From: Thalassocella blandensis
Lineage (GTDB): Bacteria; Pseudomonadota; Gammaproteobacteria; Pseudomonadales; Cellvibrionaceae
Direction of reading: 5' to 3'
DNA: 64,000 nucleotides
Assembly (NCBI GenBank): GCA_902141825.1
Contig: CABFPG010000002.1
Location: 124,001-188,000 of the forward strand
Of the stretch, positions 1-7,225 are shown one piece after another. Within the stretch, counting starts at the first letter, position 1; every line of letters begins with the position of its first letter. A program made the position numbers and the translations under genes. The notes under the pieces are model-generated. The model did not search any database, was not told the origin of the DNA, and saw nothing but the letters and a program-made list of their open reading frames with translations.

Positions 1-354
1 GGAAGCGGGATTAGAATTGGATTGGCACGAAGAAACCAGTTCTTTCAGGCTCTTCTCCAGACTCTTCATATCCTTAATTTTAGCCTGCACTATGTCGAGC
101 TTGTGTTCGGCTAGGTGTTGAACCTCGTGACAAGACCCAGCACTTAGTTCAATCAGCGTATCAATCTCGGCAAGCGTAAAACCTAGGTGTTGGGCACGCT
201 TGATGAACAACACTCGCGTGAGTGTTTCTTCCGGATACTGCCGATAGCCCTGAAGCGGTTTTATTGGTTGATTGATCAATTTTTGCCGCTCGTAGTAGCG
301 AATCGTTTCAACATTCACATTTGCGGACTTGGCGAGTTGACTGATCGTATACAT
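1..354 (-). CDS. merR: MerR-family mercury-type regulator, truncated by window edge
   Basis: Read on the minus strand from the ATG at 354; the gene runs off the left edge, so only about 118 residues are visible. The protein opens with the MerR winged-helix domain (MYTISQLAKSANVNVETIRY, then a YYER motif). It continues with a dimerisation helix containing GSCHEVQHLAEHKL and later SSCQSN. These two cysteines sit where Hg(II)-sensing MerR proteins place two of their three metal-binding cysteines; the third would lie beyond the edge. The operator beside it resembles classical mer operators. The family binds its operator as a dimer and activates by untwisting DNA when metal binds. The Hg assignment is probable rather than proven, and no merT, merP or merA lies on the other side of the operator. 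Confidence 0.85.
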   Translation of the reverse strand, partial: MYTISQLAKSANVNVETIRYYERQKLINQPIKPLQGYRQYPEETLTRVLFIKRAQHLGFTLAEIDTLIELSAGSCHEVQHLAEHKLDIVQAKIKDMKSLEKSLKELVSSCQSNSNPAS

Positions 355-360
355 GATGAT

Positions 361-391
361 TTGGATTATCCGTACCTAAGTACGAATAATT
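361..391 (+). promoter_or_regulatory. MerR-type operator with divergent promoter
   Basis: An 11-bp inverted repeat (365-375 and 380-390, one mismatch) around CTAA contains CCGTAC-CTAA-GTACG, close to the canonical mer operator core. On the plus strand TTGGAT (361-366) could be a -35 box, with an A/T-rich -10 candidate at 385-390. The site lies just upstream of merR, so it probably autoregulates merR. A plus-strand transcript from it would enter a region with no recognisable gene. Confidence 0.6.
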
Positions 392-850
392 GTAGCCCTG
401 ATAGCCGCGTCTGGTAAATGTGCTGAATTTACCAACAGGATCATGAGGAGCACGAATGTGCTCAGTTTGCGACCATCCGCGAGGGAAAAAAAGTGTATGT
501 TGAAATTTAAGCACCCTCGCACGTCCAGTTTGATTCTCCATGGGCATTGATACGAAAAAATCTCAGGCGAAAATTTACTGGCCAGTAGCTCTGCTGAACT
601 ATATTCTTATTCTGGACTCGAAGGTAGCGCATTCTTTCCACAATTTATCGTTTTATAAAAAACTACCGTTATAAAATGAATACACTACGATCCACAATTG
701 CAGTGGACACTACTTCCGCCAGCAATTCTTTTTCTACTTCGCAGGCGAGTCAGAGGCGCTGACAGGTGCGTCCATTAAGATCTCGCCAACTAACTTTCGA
801 ATCATAGCGATTTTTCGTAACTATGAGTGGCTGCGCATCTAACTCAATCA
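392..850. other. Intergenic region without a recognisable gene
   Basis: No convincing reading frame is present between the merR operator and the end of the DUF305 gene. A 15-codon frame starts at 456 (MCSVCDHPRGKKSVC) after a GAGGAG sequence, too short to call. A perfect 12-bp palindrome, TACTGGCCAGTA, lies at 576-587. The stretch is where mer structural genes would be expected. Confidence 0.5.
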
Positions 851-1363
851 CTAAAGCCGTCCTTTAAAATCGGGAACCGGTCGCTTTTGTGCTTCACTCG
901 CAGTTGTAACTTCTCCGTTTAGTTCAATATCGTTGATCAACCATTCCATTTCCTTAATTTCCTTACGCTGCGCCTTGATGATGCCATCTGCCAACTCTCG
1001 GACACGTACATCGCTAATTTCTGATTGCTCACTGGTCAGAATGGCAATGGAGTGATGTGGGATCATTGATCTCATGTAGGAGGAATCTTGAACTGTCGTC
1101 TGGGAGCGCACTAAAAAAAGCGCAATTACAAACACCGCAGCGCTGCCGATATATATTCCAGCGTTTAAGCGCTTGTTTTTATACATCGACAACATGAAGC
1201 TGAGCATGATGACTGCCATGGCAGCTCCCATCATCAGTGCCATATAAGTTCTTGTTTCGCTGTAAAAGACATGGCTAAATTCATAAGTGCTAAGGTATTT
1301 CAAGCAGAACATGGCGACGACCGAAGTCGTAATCATCAGGCCAAATCTTACGTAATGTGACAT
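851..1363 (-). CDS. DUF305 membrane protein
   Basis: A 170-residue protein with about three hydrophobic helices in its first 110 residues. A DUF305-like segment follows, recognised by MRSMIPHHSIAIL and a downstream pattern of Glu/Lys-rich helix ending in EMEWLINDI. DUF305 proteins are ferritin-like-fold proteins with conserved His and Met residues, often found near copper-resistance genes; a metal-handling role is inferred, not shown. It is the last gene of a minus-strand group, 45 bp after the glutaredoxin-MauE gene, and probably shares its transcript. Confidence 0.75.
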   Translation of the reverse strand: MSHYVRFGLMITTSVVAMFCLKYLSTYEFSHVFYSETRTYMALMMGAAMAVIMLSFMLSMYKNKRLNAGIYIGSAAVFVIALFLVRSQTTVQDSSYMRSMIPHHSIAILTSEQSEISDVRVRELADGIIKAQRKEIKEMEWLINDIELNGEVTTASEAQKRPVPDFKGRL

Positions 1364-1408
1364 TGCATCCCCCTTGTTTTAATTAAGTGTTTTACGCTTG
1401 GTTTTAAA

Positions 1409-2167
1409 TTACTTCAAAAGCATCCAAGACCCCATCGCAATCATCATGAGATTTTCGGTCAGTGAAATGACACCTAGCGGCACGTTACTGTTCCCACCAA
1501 CGCAGGCACACTTAAGCTCCCGCTTATCGATGTACACTGCTTTAAAAACTGATATAGCACCTATCGTCCCAATAAATAACGCCGGCGGAGCAAAAAGCCA
1601 TGGAACAGCGCCGGTCAACATGCCTATACCTGCAAACGCCTCCAAGAGTGCGTAAAGATGCGCATAGGGCACAAACCGCATTGCCAATAAATCATAGGTA
1701 ATAAATTGCAGCGAAAAAGCACTTAAATCGCGGAGCTTTTGAATCGCCAACGCACACATACTTAGTGCAATAAATACTTCGAGAGTATAAATAATTTCTA
1801 AGCTTTGAAAGCGGCTCCAACCAAGTGCAAGGGCCATTAACAAGGTCATGCTAAAAATGGCTATGATAGGCGTATAAGTGGTTTGGCCTTCCTTGGCCAC
1901 AGATTTACCAAAGTATTTTTTGAGGTCATCGTATCCGCCGATGCGTCTGCCGCCGATAAATGTTTGCGGCGTCGTGCCTACATTGTGTTCTTTCTTAAAG
2001 GCATCGGTTTCTTCACGCGTGGTTAACTCGTGATCTTCGACTTCATAACCTTTGCGTTTGAGTAAATCACGCGATTTCAGTCCGTAGGGACAGATGTGTT
2101 CGTCGGTGTGCATTCTGTAGAGCGAGGCATGTTTACTCAAAATTGACTCCTGTTTTGTAGGGTACAT
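1409..2167 (-). CDS. Glutaredoxin-MauE/DoxX-like membrane fusion protein
   Basis: A 252-residue two-part protein. Residues 1-90 form a glutaredoxin domain with a CPYG redox motif (HICPYGLKSRDLL) and the TPQTFIGGRRIGGYDD segment that holds the cis-proline and the glutathione-binding loop. Residues 98-252 contain four hydrophobic helices resembling the MauE/DoxX redox membrane family, with a cysteine pair (KCACVGG) near the end. The fusion suggests electron transfer between a cytosolic thiol domain and a membrane quinone or thiol partner. It sits in the copper block between cytochrome c and DUF305, so a role in metal redox stress is likely but inferred. Confidence 0.8.
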   Translation of the reverse strand: MYPTKQESILSKHASLYRMHTDEHICPYGLKSRDLLKRKGYEVEDHELTTREETDAFKKEHNVGTTPQTFIGGRRIGGYDDLKKYFGKSVAKEGQTTYTPIIAIFSMTLLMALALGWSRFQSLEIIYTLEVFIALSMCALAIQKLRDLSAFSLQFITYDLLAMRFVPYAHLYALLEAFAGIGMLTGAVPWLFAPPALFIGTIGAISVFKAVYIDKRELKCACVGGNSNVPLGVISLTENLMMIAMGSWMLLK

Positions 2168-2260
2168 TTTTTGCTATCGCTGCGAATATTGTGCCAATCG
2201 AAATTATGGGATTGGAAGGGAGTTTTGCGATTTTTTCATAGAATCATCCATGCATTTTGG

Positions 2261-2289
2261 AAAAACTTACAAATCCCTATGTAAGTTTT
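2261..2289 (-). terminator. Rho-independent terminator after cytochrome c gene
   Basis: A 10-bp perfect stem (AAAACTTACA at 2262-2271 with TGTAAGTTTT at 2280-2289) and an 8-nt loop. On the minus strand it ends in a run of five T. It lies 40 bp downstream of the cytochrome c stop codon and would close the copAB transcript. Confidence 0.7.
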
Positions 2290-2328
2290 AACAAGGTAGG
2301 AGTTGCAACTTCCCATATGTTTTTGCCG

Positions 2329-2907
2329 TTAATGCTCGTGAGTACCTTCTACGTCTCCCCTTGCTGTGAGTATTTGATACTGATCTTTGGATAGCGTAGG
2401 CAATCGCTGTAAAAACGCTACCATATTCCAAATACGTTCATCGCTGTGGGTTGGGCCCCACGCCGGCATTCCGGAAGCTTTTATCCCGTGTTTGATAATC
2501 CAGAACTGCCGTTTAATCGCGTTTGTATTGGAATCGCTAGGTCCGTGGCTATGGGCGTGTTCATCTTCAGGCAAGTTCAAATTTGGCGGTGACGGATACA
2601 AGCCAATCGTAAAATCACTTTCGAGTTTTCCAGGCTTCAAATGACAGCCGGCACACATATCGTTGTAATCTGCACCTCCTGCCAGTAGCCGATCGGAAGA
2701 ATCCAGATCGGCTGGTACGTCAATGTTTTTAGCCACCCTGGCGATGGATCTTTCACGCAGAGTTTCCAAGGCCCAATAAGTGACTGGATGATGTGGTGTG
2801 TCCGCCCCAATGGGATAAAACCCAGAATAGAGAAAGAGCCCTCCGCCTATGAAGGCGAATACCGTTAGCAGTATTAAACTTTTGAGAAATGCAGAAAGTG
2901 ATGGCAT
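2329..2907 (-). CDS. Membrane-anchored monohaem cytochrome c
   Basis: A 192-residue protein with an N-terminal hydrophobic anchor (about residues 8-28) and one haem c attachment motif, CAGCH, near residue 84. Distal Met residues lie in SGMPAWGP, near residue 144. This is the pattern of class I cytochrome c domains; the protein would face the periplasm. It follows the Met/His-rich small gene by 13 bp and sits downstream of copA and copB. An electron-transfer partner role for the multicopper oxidase is plausible but not demonstrated. A terminator hairpin follows. Confidence 0.85.
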   Translation of the reverse strand: MPSLSAFLKSLILLTVFAFIGGGLFLYSGFYPIGADTPHHPVTYWALETLRERSIARVAKNIDVPADLDSSDRLLAGGADYNDMCAGCHLKPGKLESDFTIGLYPSPPNLNLPEDEHAHSHGPSDSNTNAIKRQFWIIKHGIKASGMPAWGPTHSDERIWNMVAFLQRLPTLSKDQYQILTARGDVEGTHEH

Positions 2908-2920
2908 GACGTCCTCTCAA

Positions 2921-3226
2921 TTAATGCTGGTGATCAGCGTGTTCATCTTCAGCCTTGTCTTCAGCAGGTTCCTCTTCAGGGCCTGCTTCAGATTGGTTTT
3001 CATCGTGATGCATGCTTTTTTCCATCATGCTTTTTTCCATCATGCATTTTTTCATCATTGCTTGCATAACAGGATCGTCGGAATTCATTTTTGAATGATC
3101 CATCGATTTCATTTTTTCACACTTCGGATTTTCTTTTTTCTCGTTATGTTCGGAGGGGTCGTGCGCATAGGCATGACCTGAAAGTATTATCAGTACAATG
3201 GAAAGATGTGTTAATAGAGTTTTCAT
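2921..3226 (-). CDS. Periplasmic Met/His-rich metal-binding protein
   Basis: A 101-residue protein with a signal peptide (MKTLLTHLSIVLIILSGHAYA). The mature part is rich in His, Met, Glu and Asp, including SMDHSKM and repeated MMEKSM units, and the C-terminus is HADHQH. No named domain is recognised. The composition suggests low-affinity copper or silver buffering in the periplasm. It lies 45 bp after copB and 13 bp before the cytochrome c gene. A 15-bp DNA unit is repeated three times within it (3011-3055), which creates the MMEKS repeats. Confidence 0.75.
   Translation of the reverse strand: MKTLLTHLSIVLIILSGHAYAHDPSEHNEKKENPKCEKMKSMDHSKMNSDDPVMQAMMKKCMMEKSMMEKSMHHDENQSEAGPEEEPAEDKAEDEHADHQH
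3011..3055. repeat. Tandem 15-bp repeat inside the Met/His-rich gene
   Basis: Two exact units of CATGCTTTTTTCCAT (3011-3025, 3026-3040) and one diverged unit (3041-3055). In frame on the minus strand they encode repeats of Met-Met-Glu-Lys-Ser. Being 15 bp, gain or loss of units keeps the reading frame and changes the number of metal ligands. Confidence 0.9.
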
Positions 3227-3271
3227 AATAGGGTCACCTGATTAAAGTCTGTAAAAATCGCTTGTTAATGA

Positions 3272-3991
3272 TCAAAACCATGCTCTGACACCGAGTACCC
3301 ATTGGGTTTGGTCGATCTCTTCCCCAGCATCTTTGCTAAAAGTTGCAGTAGAACCAAATTGTTTTTGCCAGTTTATTCCCACGTACGGCGCGAATTCTCG
3401 TCGTATGTGATAGCGCAAACGTAATCCGGCTTGAATATCGGAAAGACCACTGCCTTCACCATACTCGGGGCTATCTTCAGCGTAAAAATTGGCTTCAATT
3501 TCGGGGGTTAATACGATGCGCTGGGTGAACATAATTTCGTATTCGGCACTGGTGCGTAACGCGGCTTTTCCGTCTTCATCGATAAACGCGGCGACATCGA
3601 CTTCGAATTTATACGGTGCTAAACCTTGCACACCGATCACCGCCCAGCTGCGACTGGGTTCTGTTTTAAAGTCATGTCGAATACCGCCTTGAATATTCCA
3701 GAACGGTGCTAACGCTCGGCTGTATAAAGCCTGAAGTTCCAGCTCTTCCGTCTCGCCATCGACTTGCTCAACATCTGTTTTTAGCCATAGCTTATTGAGG
3801 TCTCTGCCGATCCATGCCTGACCCTCGAGCACCAATGGATTATTTTCATTAGTGTTGCGAGATTCCAATTGATCAATCATAAATTTTGCGAGAACAGGGT
3901 CGTCCTCGGTCATCGCGCACACCGAAAAAGGTAATAGCGCTACAGCAAAAAAGCCGAGTGGTTGTACTATCCTGATTGCAATCTTCTTCAT
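3272..3991 (-). CDS. copB: Copper resistance outer membrane protein CopB
   Basis: A 239-residue protein with a signal peptide and the C-terminal CopB/PcoB domain. Diagnostic segments are LEGQAWIGRDLNKLWLKTD, GGIRHDFKTEP and LRYHIRREFAPYVGINW, and it ends in Trp-Phe as many outer-membrane barrels do. It is shorter than many CopB proteins because the Met/His-rich N-terminal region is almost absent here; that function may be carried by the separate small protein downstream. The start overlaps the copA stop by 4 bp, so translation is probably coupled. CopB works with CopA in periplasmic copper sequestration or export. Confidence 0.93.
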   Translation of the reverse strand: MKKIAIRIVQPLGFFAVALLPFSVCAMTEDDPVLAKFMIDQLESRNTNENNPLVLEGQAWIGRDLNKLWLKTDVEQVDGETEELELQALYSRALAPFWNIQGGIRHDFKTEPSRSWAVIGVQGLAPYKFEVDVAAFIDEDGKAALRTSAEYEIMFTQRIVLTPEIEANFYAEDSPEYGEGSGLSDIQAGLRLRYHIRREFAPYVGINWQKQFGSTATFSKDAGEEIDQTQWVLGVRAWF

Positions 3992-6009
3992 GCTGAGACT
4001 CCTTCTTGGCTGACACGAACCTCGCGGAACATGCCGGGCATGTGGTACAGCAGATGGCAGTGATAGGCCCAGCGACCGAGTGCATCAGCCGTGACTAAAT
4101 AGCTGATTTTCGATCCCGGTTGAACAATCACGGTGTGCTTGCGAGGAATATACTCGGGGTCACCCGTTTCGAGTTCACTCCACATGCCGTGTAAATGAAT
4201 GGGATGCGTCATCATGGTATCGTTGACCAAGGTAATGCGCACTCGCTCTCCATAGGTCAATTGGATCGGATCGGCATCGGCGAACTTAACGCCATCCATC
4301 GACCACATATAACGCTCCATATTGCCGGTTAAATGCAGTTGAATTTCCCGGCTGGGTTCACGCGTATCCCGTGTTGGATGCAAACTTCGAAGGTCGGCGT
4401 AGGTCAGCACGCGGCGATTATGGCGCTGCTGGTGATCGCGCAGTCCCACACCTGGATCATGTAATCCGTCCATAGGATCATCAGCCCGCATATCAACGTG
4501 CGGCCCAAACTCAGAAGTCTGGTGATGAATCGCTTGTGTGCTGCCAAAGCCTGCTTTACCTAAGCGGGCACCATCGCGAGATGATTGTTCCTGCATCGTT
4601 TTCATGCCATGGCCGTGATGCTTCATGTCTCCGTGGTTCATTGCGCTGGCATCTTTACCATTCGCTTCCATGACACAGTGGCCCATTGCGGCATGTTCCG
4701 GTGTGCAACCTGAGTCTGGGTTATTTGCCTTTGGCATCGCCATCGGCTTATCCATCGTGCAATGTCCCATCGCTGCGTGCTCAGGCGTACATTCTGCCGA
4801 CACGCCTGACATACCTGCCATGTTGTGCGACATGCCCATATCGCGATGTGCCAATAAGGGTGCTTTATCCATCTCTGGAATCAGTGCCTGCTGGTTAATA
4901 TCGGAGGTTAAGGTACCCCGTGTGTAACCCGAACGATCAATAGTTTGCGCAAAAATAGTGTAGGCGTTGTCTGCCTCCGGCTCGACGATCACATCGTACG
5001 TTTCAGCAACACCAATACGAAATTCGTCCACACTCACGGGTTGAATATTTTGACCATCGGCTGCGACCACCATCATTTTTAGGCCGGGAATACGCACATC
5101 AAAAATTGTCATGGCCGCGCTATTAATAAAACGCAATCGCACTTTTTCGCCGGGTTCGAACAACCCCATCCATCCGTCAGCAGGTGTTACGCCATTCATT
5201 AAAAAGGTGTAGGTATAAGCTGTCACGTCAGCGAGATCCGTTTGACTCATACGCATCGTGTTCCACATTTTCCGTTCTTTCCACGTTTGTGTGAGACCTT
5301 TTTCTTTAATATCACGCCATAAGTCGCCCACCGTACGCTCGTTAAAATTGTAGTAGTGGCTGAGCTTTTTCAGCGTGGCGTATACATGCTCTGGCGCTTC
5401 GTCGGACCAATCCGAGAGAAGCACCACGTAATCGCGGTCATAGGCAACCGGATCTGAATCTTTGGGTTCAATAACAATGGCACCATACATTCCGGTTTGT
5501 TCTTGAAAGCCTGAATGACTGTGATACCAGTAAGTACCGCTTTGGTTTACGTCGAATTGATACTCGAAAGTTTCTCCTGGTTTGATACCGTTGAAACTCA
5601 AACCCGGTACACCATCCATACCTGTAGGCAAAATAATGCCATGCCAATGTATAGAACTGTCGTGGTCAAGATTATTGGTTACCCGCAGCGTCACGCGCTC
5701 GCCTTCTTTCCAGCGCAATACCGGCGAGGGAACAGACCCATTGACGGTCGTCGCAATACGATCACGCCCGGTAAAATTGACGGGGACATAGTCGATGCTT
5801 AAATTAAAGGTGTTTCCACTGAGTTCCTGTGGGGCTTGTCTTTTATTGGCATCAAAACTCCGGTCGAGACTCAGCGCCTTACCGGACCCTAACCCCAATC
5901 CGATTACTGTCCCGCCCGTCGCTACACCGGTAACAAATTTGCGCCGAGACAAGCTGGAATGCCCATTGGTTTGTTTATTTCGAGTGGTAATTTTTTGATT
6001 GCTATTCAT
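3988..6009 (-). CDS. copA: Multicopper oxidase CopA
   Basis: A 673-residue periplasmic multicopper oxidase. The Tat signal carries SRRKFVTG near residue 21. Copper-binding motifs are HWHG (near residue 122), HSH in TYWYHSHSG, HPIHLHG (near residue 602) and HCHLLYHMPGMF close to the end, covering types 1, 2 and 3 copper. Between cupredoxin domains lies a Met/His/Cys-rich stretch in which CTPEHAAMGHC occurs twice. The enzyme oxidises Cu(I) to less toxic Cu(II) and binds copper. It overlaps the DUF411 gene upstream and copB downstream by 4 bp each, giving a tightly coupled operon. Confidence 0.95.
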   Translation of the reverse strand: MNSNQKITTRNKQTNGHSSLSRRKFVTGVATGGTVIGLGLGSGKALSLDRSFDANKRQAPQELSGNTFNLSIDYVPVNFTGRDRIATTVNGSVPSPVLRWKEGERVTLRVTNNLDHDSSIHWHGIILPTGMDGVPGLSFNGIKPGETFEYQFDVNQSGTYWYHSHSGFQEQTGMYGAIVIEPKDSDPVAYDRDYVVLLSDWSDEAPEHVYATLKKLSHYYNFNERTVGDLWRDIKEKGLTQTWKERKMWNTMRMSQTDLADVTAYTYTFLMNGVTPADGWMGLFEPGEKVRLRFINSAAMTIFDVRIPGLKMMVVAADGQNIQPVSVDEFRIGVAETYDVIVEPEADNAYTIFAQTIDRSGYTRGTLTSDINQQALIPEMDKAPLLAHRDMGMSHNMAGMSGVSAECTPEHAAMGHCTMDKPMAMPKANNPDSGCTPEHAAMGHCVMEANGKDASAMNHGDMKHHGHGMKTMQEQSSRDGARLGKAGFGSTQAIHHQTSEFGPHVDMRADDPMDGLHDPGVGLRDHQQRHNRRVLTYADLRSLHPTRDTREPSREIQLHLTGNMERYMWSMDGVKFADADPIQLTYGERVRITLVNDTMMTHPIHLHGMWSELETGDPEYIPRKHTVIVQPGSKISYLVTADALGRWAYHCHLLYHMPGMFREVRVSQEGVSA

Positions 6010-6575
6010 TGTTGTACTCCACTGCCATTTTTGAGTTGGTCAATATGGGCGTAGACTTGGGTGCTGCCATCGCTCTTCAATAACAGCACATCGTAAGCTT
6101 GAAAACGGTCGCCCATTTCCATTCCGGGGCTTCCCACCGGCATACCTGGCACCGCTAAACCGATCGCGTCTCTGGGTGCCTCTTCTAAAAACTGCTGAAC
6201 GATGTCAACAGGAATATGGCCTTCAAATACATAATCATTGACCACTGCGGTATGACACGATTGCAGATCGGAACGGATGCCGAGCTTGTTTTTGATCGGG
6301 CTGAGGTTTTCCTGATCGTGAACGGTCGCGATAAAACCGGCTCCCGTCATATGGTCGACCCATGCGCCGCAACAGCCGCATGTTGGACTTTTGTAGACGA
6401 CGAGTTGCCGATTTTGCTCCGGTACATTCTGGGCTTCGGTTGAATTGGTGGGTACGTTGGCTGTATTCGGAGTAGTCCCGGCAGTAGTTTGTTTTGAACA
6501 GGCACTTGCCGCAACTAATACGAGGATTAAAAACAGTAGACGGGTCAACCCGTCAAATATATTGAGTGTTCTCAT
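6006..6575 (-). CDS. DUF411 metal-binding lipoprotein
   Basis: A 189-residue protein with a lipobox-like signal (LVAASAC near residue 26), so probably a lipoprotein. The DUF411 domain is recognised by VYKSPTCGCCGAWVDHM, SCHTAVVNDYVFEGHIPVD and the GMPVGSPGMEM segment. DUF411 proteins are small metal-binding proteins commonly found beside copA; the CGCC cysteines and the Met-rich loop are likely ligands. Its stop overlaps the copA start by 4 bp. A copper delivery or sequestration role is inferred from family and context. Confidence 0.88.
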   Translation of the reverse strand: MRTLNIFDGLTRLLFLILVLVAASACSKQTTAGTTPNTANVPTNSTEAQNVPEQNRQLVVYKSPTCGCCGAWVDHMTGAGFIATVHDQENLSPIKNKLGIRSDLQSCHTAVVNDYVFEGHIPVDIVQQFLEEAPRDAIGLAVPGMPVGSPGMEMGDRFQAYDVLLLKSDGSTQVYAHIDQLKNGSGVQQ

Positions 6576-6701
6576 GGGTATTCATTTTCCAATTTGCGTC
6601 TTAAACAGCCGCGCAAGAAAATCGCTTCGAGGTGCGAAAATTTAGCGCGGTGATGGAGTCGATGCTCGGAATCGCCTTTTAACAGGCGCACTTATCCTGT
6701 T

Positions 6702-7121
6702 TCAGGACAAAATGGGAGGACGGAATAAAGAATGAATACCCGGGACGGGGGCTGCGTTTGCAAAGTAGAGGGTGGCTGATTGCGTTACGGTTTTGAAATG
6801 CAGTGCGTATCCAGACAACACGAGATGCGTTGTGCAGTTCCCAATACAACACTGGCAGTCACGGTCACAACAATCGTGTGTTGAATCGTGCGGATGAACT
6901 GGCTCATCCGTGAGAACGCTGGATACCGTTTCACTTTGAGTGGTGTACTCAGTAGTGTGATGTATGGTTTCAGTATCAGTGGATTCCTGACAATGAATCG
7001 CATTTTTTTGGCCATGCTCAGTTGGCATTGGAGGAAACATGTTATACGCAACAACACCCGCCACTGCCTGCTGGCAGAGCAACCAAAAGATCATCATTAT
7101 TGCGGTTGTGGTGCGGGTCAT
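6702..7121 (-). CDS. Small periplasmic Cys/His-rich protein (CopL-like)
   Basis: The likely start is the ATG at 7121, giving 139 residues with a hydrophobic signal segment (TAIMMIFWLLCQQAVAGVV). An upstream in-frame ATG at 7238 would overlap the ATPase gene and disturb the signal. The mature part contains HDSTHDCCDRDCQCCIGNC, a dense Cys/His cluster, followed by a conserved-looking tail ending in FRPPIL. This resembles CopL/DUF2946-like small metal-associated proteins; the family name is tentative. It follows the Cu ATPase by 104 bp. A related protein with a similar RPPI tail lies at 17034-17390. Confidence 0.65.
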   Translation of the reverse strand: MTRTTTAIMMIFWLLCQQAVAGVVAYNMFPPMPTEHGQKNAIHCQESTDTETIHHTTEYTTQSETVSSVLTDEPVHPHDSTHDCCDRDCQCCIGNCTTHLVLSGYALHFKTVTQSATLYFANAAPVPGIHSLFRPPILS

Positions 7122-7225
7122 GAGTATAGGTATACTTTTGCTCAATAAATTAATGCCAAGGTTAGACACTCTGTTCTTTATAACGTTCAGATGCAAACTA
7201 TGCAAGGGGCGCGGGTTGCTGCACC

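Noticed and set aside
187-417. Plus-strand open frame of 76 codons
   Set aside because: It lies antisense to merR and its operator; no ribosome-binding site or recognisable domain.
692-850. Possible insertion sequence remnant (GTGGACACTACTTCCGCC)
   Set aside because: No inverted repeat pair, no transposase reading frame and no target duplication could be found.
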